A program made the position numbers and the translations under genes. DNA of 64,000 nucleotides from JABDBL01 sp963845445 (GTDB taxonomy: Bacteria > Cyanobacteriota > Vampirovibrionia > Obscuribacterales > Obscuribacteraceae): contig CAWJSE010000002.1 in assembly GCA_963845445.1 (NCBI GenBank), forward strand, positions 2,728,001 to 2,792,000, given 5' to 3'. Below are positions 18,598 to 27,801 of the stretch, in pieces; position 1 is the first letter of the stretch; the number at the start of each line of letters is the position of its first letter. The notes below the pieces were generated by a model that did not search any database, was not told where the DNA came from, and saw only the letters and a list, made by a program, of their open reading frames with translations.

Positions 18598-20997
18598 ATG
18601 AGGCTTCGTTCGGCTCTAAATACTAGAAAAACAGGAATGGCTGCTTCGGTGCTAAATGCACTTTTTGCCTCCATAGTAATTATGATAGGTTTATTTTCAA
18701 CTGAGTTGAGCCGTTACCTATTGGCTAGAGATCAATTAAGAGGCGCGCTGGAAGCGGCAGTATTATCCTGCCAAACTACTTTAGCATCAACAGGAGCTCC
18801 AACTAACTCCAACAATCAGACTACTGCCATGCAAGCCGGCTTAAGCTTATTCCAGCAAAATGCTATTCTGGGCGAACCACTATCTGGAGCAAGTCTTGTT
18901 TCTGTGCCTTCGGGACAAACCGCACCACAATTTGATGTTCAGCCAAACGAAGCCCAAATTTGTTTTCAGTTTTTGGATCCTATTACACACTTACCAACAA
19001 ATACTTCTTCAGGAACATTAACTCAAGCTACTGGTGCGTATTGTTATACGCCTATATTCGGTCAATTTATAGGACTGGCTAATGCCCAATTTACTTTTGA
19101 ACTATCTACTAATTCTGGCGTACCGCAATTAGATCTGGTTTTTGTTTATGATGTTTCTAGCGCAGAAAATGAGGAAACTCCAGTTACCTTTTTACAAAGG
19201 TTTTGGCATGATCCTTACGGCATCGATTATCTCCTGCCTCCACCTATCGGTTCCGATCCGCCCAATACTATTCTCGGTGGGCCATTACTGCCGTTCTGTC
19301 CGCCCACTGCTCCATTACAAAATCTCAATCCAACCACCCCACAGAATTTAGACTATGGTAAAAGCTGCATTACGCCACAATTGAACTACACTGAGGCACC
19401 GGGCGCCGCAACACAATTACTTACCGGTATGCAAGCATATTCAGCACCACCAGGTAATTACCCGCCTGGCATTTTGGTTGTAGATCTTGCAATGGCTATG
19501 AATGGCACCCTTACAAACAACATTGAACGTCAAATTGGTACTCACATTTATGTGCCATGCATTTATCCACATGCAGGAAGCACTTATATCTCTTTGTCTC
19601 AATATTATCCTGTTTTGATAACAGATTATCTTAGTTCTTCCAACTGGGCAGCAGACAATGGGGTATCAATTGGCTGGCCTTACGGTAGTGCTACTTCTAC
19701 CGATGTAGGTAATTTTGCTCCCAATTTCCCTTCAGTAACTTTTATCGGTTATGTTCCTAATGGTTCCAGCTTTCCATCCACTGCGGCACCAGGTACCACA
19801 CCTTCCTCAGGGTTTTCTTCTGCTGCTTCTGCTTATCAGGCTCCGCTTACTTTGCAGGGTAATAGCACCACCACTGTTAACTTAGCTGGGGGCTCAAGCT
19901 ATGGATCAACGAGCTCGCCTATGATTCCAACTGGACCATACCCCCCAGTAACCCCCGGCGGTAGCTCGTCTGTTGCTTCTGTACTTTCTGGCTTTCAATA
20001 TAGCGATTACGGTAATTTTTTTACCGATTGTGTAGTGAATATAGATAATAATCCTACTTTTCAAAATGCCTCGGTTAATTATAATGGCACTACCTTTAAC
20101 TTTCCAAACCTGGCAACGCTAGTAGAAGCGTCACGTGGCAATTTAGATAGTCTTGATTATGCTCAAGGTGCGGGCTTAAATCTTGGTGCTTTGGGACTTA
20201 GTCAGTCAGATTTAAAAAGCGGCTATTATGCAGCATATGTCCAAGCAGCATTAGCGGCAATTCAACCTATGAATGCAGTTGCCAATGCCACTATTGCTTT
20301 TATGAATCAACTAGCCACTGTTTCGGATATACATTTTGGTTGTATAACTTTCAATGATTATGTAGGCTCTAATGCATCATCCACTGCGCCACCCAGTGGC
20401 ACCACAACAGATAACATAGCTGCCGCCTATCCTTATCCTTCCATGAATGCAAACCCCGACGGCTCCTTTAGTCCTAGCACCAACAATACTTATTTACTTC
20501 CTGATATTTTGCTTGACCCTAGTGGCAATACTACGCAAAGCACTATAGCCAATGTATTGCCTACAATCCACACATGGGGCAATTGCAATGTTGCTACAGC
20601 TCTGCAAGCCGCTCTTACAGAATTAACTCCGCAAGGTACTGGCACTTCTCCCGCCCGCCCAGCAGCAAACAAGGCCATAATCCTTATAACCTCTCAAGCA
20701 CCAAACGTAGGTTTAAACGGCGATACCGGTACCTCCGCGCTAAGTGACGCTCTTTCGGTGGCAAAATCGGCGAACCAAGCCGGTATACCTATTTATTGTG
20801 TAGCTATCGCCCAATCTAGTACTGACGACACAAATGAAGATGCTGCTTATAATGCTAATAACGGTGGCCTAGCAGCAGTCGCTGGTCATGGCAGCAGGTA
20901 TTATCGCATTGATTGGTCGAACCCTGCTACTACTCAAACCGCGCTAACAAACGCCTTTGGCAACATAGCCAGACAGCTTGTCACTATTGTGCGTTGA
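18598..20997 (+). CDS. TadG-like protein with von Willebrand factor A-type domain
   Basis: A 799-residue protein. It starts like Flp-pilus TadE/TadG proteins: short basic N-terminus, one membrane segment about 18-38 (LNALFASIVIMIGLFSTELS), then a helix RYLLARDQLRGALEAAVLS. The rest is a long Ser/Thr/Gly/Pro-rich exported part. Toward the C-terminus (about 690-799) the stretch KAIILITSQAPN and GIPIYCVAIAQ fits the end of a vWA fold. An earlier LDLVFVYDVSSAENEE (about 175-190) is at a MIDAS-like position but has a weak DxSxS match. TadG-type proteins act in tight-adherence pili. No other tad genes are near. Start ATG 18598 after AAGGAATATCC. Confidence 0.75.
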   Translation: MRLRSALNTRKTGMAASVLNALFASIVIMIGLFSTELSRYLLARDQLRGALEAAVLSCQTTLASTGAPTNSNNQTTAMQAGLSLFQQNAILGEPLSGASLVSVPSGQTAPQFDVQPNEAQICFQFLDPITHLPTNTSSGTLTQATGAYCYTPIFGQFIGLANAQFTFELSTNSGVPQLDLVFVYDVSSAENEETPVTFLQRFWHDPYGIDYLLPPPIGSDPPNTILGGPLLPFCPPTAPLQNLNPTTPQNLDYGKSCITPQLNYTEAPGAATQLLTGMQAYSAPPGNYPPGILVVDLAMAMNGTLTNNIERQIGTHIYVPCIYPHAGSTYISLSQYYPVLITDYLSSSNWAADNGVSIGWPYGSATSTDVGNFAPNFPSVTFIGYVPNGSSFPSTAAPGTTPSSGFSSAASAYQAPLTLQGNSTTTVNLAGGSSYGSTSSPMIPTGPYPPVTPGGSSSVASVLSGFQYSDYGNFFTDCVVNIDNNPTFQNASVNYNGTTFNFPNLATLVEASRGNLDSLDYAQGAGLNLGALGLSQSDLKSGYYAAYVQAALAAIQPMNAVANATIAFMNQLATVSDIHFGCITFNDYVGSNASSTAPPSGTTTDNIAAAYPYPSMNANPDGSFSPSTNNTYLLPDILLDPSGNTTQSTIANVLPTIHTWGNCNVATALQAALTELTPQGTGTSPARPAANKAIILITSQAPNVGLNGDTGTSALSDALSVAKSANQAGIPIYCVAIAQSSTDDTNEDAAYNANNGGLAAVAGHGSRYYRIDWSNPATTQTALTNAFGNIARQLVTIVR

Positions 20998-21391
20998 ATT
21001 TTACTTACTTAGGCGGACATATATTCCTCAATGAAGATCATTGTGTGACTACTTCAAACGTTCTTCCTGACTACTGATCATTACAATTGGCATAACTTCG
21101 CTATTGTGCACAGACCGTTTTAATCTACTTAATCTCATAAGACCTAACTAAGCTTGGCTATCATATAACAGCAGAGCCTTTCGCCTGCAAGCATATCCTT
21201 GACTGCTCTTTCTAAAAACAGCACAATTAATTATTATTTCCGTATCCTTTACTTATTTTTACCAAGCCTCCCAAACAATGACCACGATTCTTGCAATCTA
21301 TTTTTAGCGACTTAATGCGCTATTAATAGGAGGTTCTTGCCAAGCCATCAGCGGTGCTTTCTCTCCCCGAAAAACCCCTGAGGACATCGTC
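20998..21391. other. Intergenic, no gene seen
   Basis: AT-rich stretch after the TadG-like gene, with no credible coding frame, tRNA or strong terminator. It ends in the GC-richer leader and TGAGGA ribosome site of the interrupted orphan gene. Confidence 0.45.
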
Positions 21392-21576
21392 ATGCATTTA
21401 CAACAGTATCGTTCGAGGCCGCGCAGCTCGGCTAACTATGCCATCTACGCCAACCCCAATCGGGTGCAACGAGACCTGGCTAGCAGAGTGCTTGAGGCCG
21501 TCGACTCTCTCCGCAATGACCCGGCAGAATGCTGCAAGAGCGGAATTTACTTGAGCGTCGAGATAAAGCAACTAAT

Positions 21577-23085
21577 TTTCTGTAAATGTTTGACTTAGTA
21601 CCTTCTGATTTTTGATTTTGTATTATCTTTTTTTTTGTTTTTACGTATTTGATCTTTTAAAAAGGTTGGCCCGCCTTGTTTTCCATGCAGGCAGACAAGC
21701 CTAACTGAGCCACCCAGTGTAAAGCACCAAGCAGCTTCGCTGTGGCTTCGCCAGTGCTTGACACCGGGGCCCTTGGCTTCAGCTATTCAAGCATGTACCG
21801 CATGGGGCTGCGGCGGGCTCTTTATTCAGGTGCAGGCAAATATCTATTTTTTTCAGTTATCCAGTCATCTGACACCTCCATTATTACTGCTGTTATTAAA
21901 CGAAGACAAGACGCTTCATTTGGAAACAATGTAGCTACTCTTGTTCTTCTATTTATTTCTCTGTTGAGCCGCTCCAGTAAATTAACTGTGCGGAATCTTT
22001 TTCCAACAAAAAGTAGGAAAAGAAAAGAAAGTTAGACCTTCAGGCAAGTTTGTCTCCATCCAATCAGCCAGAGCTGGTGCTGATTTCTCATAGGTACTTA
22101 TTGCTTGTTTCAATAATCTATCTGCTTCTTCTTTTTTAGGGGCATTAAAAATAGCTCTAATATCTGCTGCTACTTGTTCCTTCATATCTTTTTTCGGTAT
22201 ATATTTCTGAGCATTTTGTTGTAAATGAAATTGACAACGTTGCCATGGCGTACCGCCAAAAACAGCTTTCCTAGCAGCCTTTAGCCCTTCATGGCTGTCG
22301 CTAATTATTAGCTCAATACCATGTAAACCTCTTTCGTGCAGGTTGCGCAAGAAGCTTCGCCAATGTGCTTCTGATTCTGATAAAGAAACAGAAATACCTA
22401 AAAGCTCTCTTCTACCATCTGCATTAACACCGGCAGCAATTAGAACAGCACAATCTCTAACAATGCCGCCATGTCTTACTTTCTCGTAGCGAGCATCCAG
22501 ATATACAAATTTAAAAAGACCTAAAGGTCGATTGCGCCAGGCTTCCAAGAACTCGTCTAATTCTTTAGTCATGCGGCTGACTTCAGATGTGCTGATATCA
22601 AAGCCGCACATCTTTTCGACAATCTCAGTTACTTTTCTAGTTGATACTCCTTGCACGTACATCTCAGCTAAAGCTAGTCGTAGCGCTCTTTCAGAGCGCA
22701 TACCTTTTTCTAGACAGTTTGGATAGAAGTCACCTTCTCGTACTTGGGGTACAAGAAGATCTAATTCACCAAGCCTAGATTTAACTGTCTTAGGCTTAAA
22801 TCCATTAGCATGGCCATTTCTTTCTTCTGTACGTTCATATGGCTCAGCTTTTAAATGCTTCTGTCGTTCTAGCAACATCGCAGAATTGATTAAAAATGCC
22901 AAAGCATCATTAGAAGAGTCGAGACCTTGATTAATTAACACTTCTAGAATTTCCTTTAATGTACTATTCTTTAATTGGGTCATTGGTTTATTCCTCCTAG
23001 TCTTGTTAACCAGAAGGGTAAATCTGTGGCCCTTTTTTTCTGTCTTAAATCTGACAGATCTAAAAAGGTCTAGAATTTACAGAAA
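21577..23085. mobile_element. IS256-family insertion sequence
   Basis: The ends carry inverted TTTCTGTAAAT (21577-21587) and ATTTACAGAAA (23075-23085), resembling IS256-type termini. The total is about 1.5 kb with one transposase on the minus strand. The 8-base sequences outside the ends (CAACTAAT and CAATGATG) do not match, so no target duplication is visible. This can arise by recombination between copies or by later change. A left segment of about 235 bases between the left end and the transposase stop has no gene. Confidence 0.75.
21822..22983 (-). pseudogene. IS256-family transposase, frameshifted
   Basis: From ATG 22983 the frame reads the N-terminus and the catalytic Asp regions: YLDARYEKVRHGG and IISDSHEGLKAARKAVFGGT followed by WQRCQFHLQQNAQ. 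It ends prematurely at 21982. A second frame picks up at about 22010 with RFRTVNLLERLNREINRRTR, containing the catalytic Glu, and runs to a stop at 21822. The two together give the normal 385-390 residues of the family. The break lies in a T-rich stretch (about 22000-22015). As it stands the protein lacks the catalytic Glu, so it is inactive unless ribosomes shift frame or the sequence is wrong. Confidence 0.85.
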
Positions 23086-23363
23086 CAATGATGCACTAAC
23101 AGCGTCCGATTGGTACCAACGTGCCAACGGTCAGCTCGCTTGTACCATTCACGCCCACCTTGTGCCCACGTTTGGACAACTGTCAGGACAAGTTATCTCG
23201 GTCGACGAGAGTCTTGGCAGTCGCCCGCTGACCGCTGAGTTGCTCGCCCAACTCATTGCTGAGCTCGAGCCCGCCGGCTGCAACCACCTGGATCTCTTGT
23301 TCGCTTGGAGAGTTTCTTACATCCGCGCACACAAAATCTGGAGTTAACGATGCGGACTGCCAT

Positions 23364-23422
23364 CGGGCATAACAAGGAACGATACTGCCTAGACGATGTA
23401 GTTCCTTTTATGCCCGTTTTTT
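23364..23422 (+). terminator. Intrinsic terminator of the split orphan gene
   Basis: Arms CGGGCATAACAAGGAAC (23364-23380) and GTTCCTTTTATGCCCG (23401-23416), nearly perfect, followed by a T6 run. Confidence 0.85.
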
Positions 23423-23859
23423 ATTTTTGTTGAATTTCCTTTTTTGCAGTGGTTAGCTCAGTTTGCGCTAACTTGACAAGCAAAAATTAAGTGTCTGATA
23501 ACGATAATACTTTACTAAGAATTCGATTGTTAGGAGAGAGTTGAACAATCCTCTGCTTCTAGGGAGACTTGCATCGAGCATTAGCCAAGCTGCATTATGA
23601 ATGTTGTTATCCAAAACCCCGTCCCGAAACCCTTATTTAGAATCAATTTGCGTATTACATTCCAGTACTTTCTCTTGCTTAGCGGCAACCCTTGGGGGTT
23701 ATCGTTGAGCGAGTAAGTATTGGAATGTGACGCGACCCAATTGTGCTTCGGCTACACCAACCAGATGTGATAAGAAAGGGCGATTTTTCGGCGTGCATTA
23801 GCAAAACCGTTAGATTGCAAGATCCAATGGTTCTGCTATTCCAACAGGAGAGAGACATC
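23423..23859. other. Intergenic, promoter candidate only
   Basis: No credible gene is seen. TTGACA at 23473-23478, a 17-base spacer and TGATAA at 23496-23501 form a possible sigma70 promoter, but it is far (about 360 bases) from the next start at 23860, so a long leader or a small transcript is possible. Confidence 0.4.
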
Positions 23860-24531
23860 ATGCAGACTGAGACAAGCAAGCTTCCAGGGCTGTCGAGAGC
23901 GGTTGTACCAGTCTTCTCTCGGCGGAAGGCAAGTCATCGGACCCATCGACACGGAAATGGATTTTTCGTAACACCTTTGCACTTTCTTACTTCCTGCGAA
24001 TTAGCAGAAAGGGATTGGGCGGAGTTGTCGTTCTTCGATCTTGGCTCGCGGGAAATGCGAACTGCGGTCGTCATCGCTACTCGTCAGAACTCGAACCTGG
24101 CTTTGGCTCGGATCAATGACGGTGGGCCAGACTTTCCAAGCACTCTGCCGCTGGCCCCCTACTTTCCAGAAACCAGATGCCCGGTTTATCTTTTCGGATA
24201 CAACTTCCGCAACCCGCAAGCGCTCAGACGCAGCAGGTGGAAGGCAGAGCTGTATCCGATCCAAACGGTCTGCCCTTGCGGTAGGGACGATTGCTACTTC
24301 GCGGAGGGCGAGGCCATTCAAATTCGTATGAAGCGCGGAATTTGTCGCGACTGGAACGGCGCACCAGTTGTCGATGCTTCGGGGGAAGTGCTGGCCATGT
24401 CAAGCGACCTGGAAGTCCCGTTCGAGCCACCCGAGGATGATATGGTTACTTGCTGGCCAGAGGCTGTTTTCCTCGGCAGTGCCTTGCCCGCTATGAGAGA
24501 CTTGGTCGATTGCTACGCTGCCTCACTATGA
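23860..24531 (+). CDS. Trypsin-fold protein with all three catalytic residues replaced
   Basis: A 223-residue protein starting at ATG 23860 behind a clear GGAGAGAG site; the frame extends further upstream. The layout follows trypsin-like (S1/Trypsin_2) domains: GNGFFVTPLHFLTS in place of the first strands, NSNLALARI where DLALL normally stands, PVYLFGYNF like the VxxxGYP strand, and GICRDWNGAPVVDASGEVLA in place of GDSGGPLVN. At the triad positions His is lost (TSCE), Asp is Asn and Ser is Trp, so it should not be a protease. An inserted CPCGRDDC could bind metal. No signal peptide. GC-rich orphan with its own terminator. Fold by manual comparison. Confidence 0.6.
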   Translation: MQTETSKLPGLSRAVVPVFSRRKASHRTHRHGNGFFVTPLHFLTSCELAERDWAELSFFDLGSREMRTAVVIATRQNSNLALARINDGGPDFPSTLPLAPYFPETRCPVYLFGYNFRNPQALRRSRWKAELYPIQTVCPCGRDDCYFAEGEAIQIRMKRGICRDWNGAPVVDASGEVLAMSSDLEVPFEPPEDDMVTCWPEAVFLGSALPAMRDLVDCYAASL

Positions 24532-24615
24532 ACGCGATTCCCCTTTAGGGCTAGTTCGAAAGCTAATGAGCAGCCTTGAGTAAAGACTCGGCTTCTCACC
24601 CCGATTCTCGCCCAA

Positions 24616-24666
24616 ATGTTTGGAAACCGTCGGAACAAATCAGACGGTTTCCAAACATCTCTTTTT
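24616..24666 (+). terminator. Strong intrinsic terminator
   Basis: Perfect 16-base arms ATGTTTGGAAACCGTC (24616-24631) and GACGGTTTCCAAACAT (24643-24658) with an 11-base loop and a CTCTTTTT tail. Confidence 0.9.
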
Positions 24667-24721
24667 ACCTTCTGAGCACCGCATGTAGTATCACCATAAG
24701 GCTATAGGCTTTCTTACCTAT

Positions 24722-27114
24722 TTAGTAAGGCCATTGCCAATTTTTTATTTCTGGCATGTCCTCGCCGTAGGTGGTGATAAAAGCTTTGTGCTCGGCTAAT
24801 CTATCCGACACAAATTTATTAATACGTTCGGCTTCGGACTTTAATTTCGGCACACGCTCAGCCACATCGGCTACTAAATGAAAACGGTCCAAATCATTCA
24901 GAACCACCATGTCAAAAGGAGTAGTGGTTGTTCCCTCTTCTTTATAGCCTCGTACATGCATGTTGTCATGATTAGTTCGTTTGTATGTCAATCTATGAAT
25001 TAACCATGGGTAGCCGTGATAAGCAAAAATGATTGGCTTATTTTTGGTAAATAATGCATCAAATGCTTCATCCGACAGACCATGGGGGTGCTCACTTTGC
25101 GGTTGCAGGGTCATTAAATCAACTACATTGATTACTCTAACTTTGAGATCCTTTATTTGCTTGCGTAAAATATCCACCGCTGCAAGAGTTTCTAAAGTAG
25201 GCACATCCCCGGCACAAGCCATTACTACATCCGGTTCGCCACCTTGATCGTTACTAGCCCAGTCCCAAACGCCTACGCCTACCGTACAGTGCTTAATCGC
25301 CTCATCCATATTCAGCCATTGCAGCTCGGGCTGCTTACCCGCCACAACGATATTTATATAGTTGCGACTACGAAAACAATGATCGGCTACCGACAATAAA
25401 GTATTAGCATCTGGTGGCAAATAGACTCTGATTATATGTGCTTTTTTATTTACTGCTACATCGATAAAGCCCGGATCTTGATGACTAAAGCCATTGTGAT
25501 CTTGCCGCCAAACATGAGATGTAAGAAGATAATTCAAAGAAGCAATCGGGCGGCGCCAAGCAATTTTTTTGCATTCGTCCAGCCATTTAGCATGCTGATT
25601 AAACATTGAGTCTACAATATGTATGAATGCCTCATAGCAAGAAAAGAATCCGTGTCTTCCTGTCAGTAAATAACCTTCTAACCAACCCTGGCATAAGTGT
25701 TCGCTCAACACTTCCATCACCCGGCCTTTTCTCGCTATATGATCGTCATTAGGATATATTTCAGCGGCAAAAACCCGGTCAGTAACTTCAAATACTGCAC
25801 CCAAGCGATTAGACATAGTTTCATCAGGTCCAACCAAACGAAAATTGTGCGGATTCTCTTTGATTAAGTCGCGAATCAACTTGCCCAGAACCCTGGTAGA
25901 TTCTGCGTTGATTTGACCTGGCTTAGGAACTTCCACAGAATATTTGCGAAAATCGGGCATAAGCAAATCTTTTAATAAAATTCCGCCATTGGCGTTCGGA
26001 TTAGCACTCATACGCCTATCACCCTTGGGACTTAAGTCACGCAATTCTGCTTTCAGTCGACCAGCGGAATCAAAAAGTTCGTCTGGTTTATAACTAAGCA
26101 TCCAGTCTTCCAACATTTTTAAATGTTCAGGTTTGGTGGCTAGTTCGGCTAAAGGCACTTGGTGGGCACGAAAAGTGCCTTCTATTTGCAGGCCATCAAC
26201 AAATTTGGGCCAGTCCAGCCTTTAGGACTACGCAGCACAATCATTGGCCAAATAGGGCGCTCTTCTAACAATCCTTTATTAGCTTTGCTTTTTATTTCTT
26301 GTATTTCATCAAAAATGGTATCAAGGGTAGTGGCCATTTTTTCATGCATAATGTCAGGTTCACTGCCTGTTACAAAATAAGGTTTATAGCCGTAGCCTGC
26401 GAAAAGATCGCTGAGCTCTTTCTCGCTAAGCCTTGCTAGCACAGTAGGATTGGCAATTTTATATCCGTTCAAATGTAGGACCGGCAAGACTACACCATCT
26501 GTTTGAGGATTAATAAATTTATTTGAGTGCCAACTGGCTGCTAATGCTCCGGTTTCAGCTTCGCCATCTCCGACAACGCAACAGGCAATCAAACTTGGAT
26601 TATCCAAAATCGCTCCGTAAGCATGGGCTAAAGAATAGCCTAATTCTCCTCCCTCATGAATTGAGCCTGGAGTTTCCGGCGCACAATGGCTCGGTATGCC
26701 GCCTGGAAAAGAAAATTGCTTAAACAACAATTTCATTCCTTCTTCGTCTTGGCCAACCGCGGGATAAAGCTCACCATATGTCGACTCAAGGTAGGTATTG
26801 GCAACAATGCCTGGTCCGCCATGACCGGGTCCACAAATATAAATAATATTGGCATCATACTTTTTGATAATCCGGTTAAGATGCACATAAAGAAAATTAA
26901 GACCGGGCGTTGTACCCCAATGGCCAAGCAATCTTGGCTTAACATGCTCGATTTTGAGCGGCTCTTTTAATAAAGGGTTATCTAGCAGATAAATTTGACC
27001 GACAGAAAGATAATTAGCTGCCCGCCAATATTGATTCATTCTCGCCAAGTCTTGCTCAGTAAGGGTTTTCCGCGTTGAAGCCGCTTCTGCGTTTTTTTCA
27101 CTAGCTATAGTCAT
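24722..27114 (-). pseudogene. xfp: Xylulose-5-phosphate/fructose-6-phosphate phosphoketolase, single frameshift
   Basis: A thiamine diphosphate enzyme that splits xylulose-5-P (or fructose-6-P) with phosphate into acetyl-P and a sugar phosphate. The N-terminal part (27114-26182, 310 residues) has RAANYLSVGQIYLLDNPLL, GHWGTTPGLNFLY and GDGEAETGALAASWH. The C-terminal part (26158-24722, 478 residues) has GFSHQDPGF and LRVINVVDLM. The break is at AAATTT (26201-26206): the frame ends GWTGPNLLMACK, while the other frame reads FVDGLQIEGTFRAHQVPL. One added A gives KFVDG, the expected sequence. So the gene is intact apart from one base, which may be a sequencing error. Total about 790 residues, normal for the family. 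Confidence 0.9.
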
Positions 27115-27280
27115 GGCTCAATCCCTCAATACAAACTGGCGGCCAATTTAACACATAAAAATAGATCATGCCCTCAATGTTAAGGTAAGGCATAGCTGCC
27201 AATTTTTAGATGAAACTTGCCATGAAGCGCTTTTCAAACTAGAATCTAAGGAGAAGGACTCTTGAATCTGTACGAAAACT

Positions 27281-27574
27281 ATGGCACTAAAGTTAAGAAT
27301 ACTAACTCAAAATAATCAATACGTATCTGGCTCAAGCAGTACACAAGAACTGCTTAAAGTCCTGTTTGATGTTCAGAATGGCGAATTAGTTTTGAGCCAA
27401 GAAGAAGATGACAGCCTCCGCGGCTGGCTGCTTTTGCACGCGCAGGAAATAAATACTGGAGAAACAGTTTCTTTAGAAGGGCAACCCATTATTTGTATCG
27501 GCAAAACCAAAGACGAACGTCCTTTTGTACGCGACGCCCGAGGAGATTGGCCGCCCGTTAAACCCGAATTTTAG
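27281..27574 (+). CDS. Hypothetical small protein
   Basis: A 97-residue soluble acidic protein without recognised motif. ATG 27281 is the only start that fits. A purine-rich AAGGAGAAGG is 24 bases upstream and suits better a TTG in another frame that stops quickly. Possible residues of interest: LLLHAQEINTGETVSLEGQP and a C-terminal WPPVKPEF. Divergent from phosphoketolase. It ends in an inverted repeat. Confidence 0.5.
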   Translation: MALKLRILTQNNQYVSGSSSTQELLKVLFDVQNGELVLSQEEDDSLRGWLLLHAQEINTGETVSLEGQPIICIGKTKDERPFVRDARGDWPPVKPEF

Positions 27575-27617
27575 AGCACAATTAGCGATGGTATTGCTTT
27601 TAGTGCCATGCTCTAAA
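27570..27617 (+). terminator. Inverted repeat over the stop codon, possible terminator
   Basis: TTTAGAGCA (27570-27578) and TGCTCTAAA (27609-27617) overlap the stop of the 97-residue gene. An inner imperfect stem is also possible. It lacks a real T-run, so confidence is modest. Confidence 0.4.
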
Positions 27618-27801
27618 TAAAGAAAACTAGTGGGATTTTATTATCAAAACACCCTGCTTATTGTGGCAAAACAGTAAGGCATTGTTATCACCATACAATA
27701 CAAACATAAACAAAGAATAGCGCGTTAATGTCGACTGCTTGTCGTCTATGTTATGCTTCTGGATTACGCTATAAAGCCGAAAAATCAAAACAGGAGTGCA
27801 A

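Larger units (their letters stand above)
21392..23347 (+). pseudogene. Orphan gene split by the IS256 element
   Basis: The left part (21392-21576, from ATG behind TGAGGA) reads MHLQQYRSRPRSSANYAIYA and continues to YLSVEIKQL. The right part (23086-23347) resumes with NNDALTASDWYQRANGQ and ends DLLFAWRVSYIRAHKIWS with stop, then a strong terminator. Both parts share the GC-rich base use that distinguishes orphan genes here, and together would give about 147 residues. The interpretation as one gene cut by insertion is inferred from composition, orientation, missing stop on the left and missing start on the right. Function unknown. Confidence 0.65.

Noticed and set aside
18211..21027. A 15-base exact repeat CGGACATATATTCCT near the glyS start and after the TadG-like gene
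   Set aside because: One or two 15-base repeats are expected by chance in a 64-kb sequence, and the flanks diverge quickly.
27575..27801. TPP riboswitch upstream of thiC
   Set aside because: The conserved THI-box elements (CUGAGA and the ACCUGAU-type core) are not seen.
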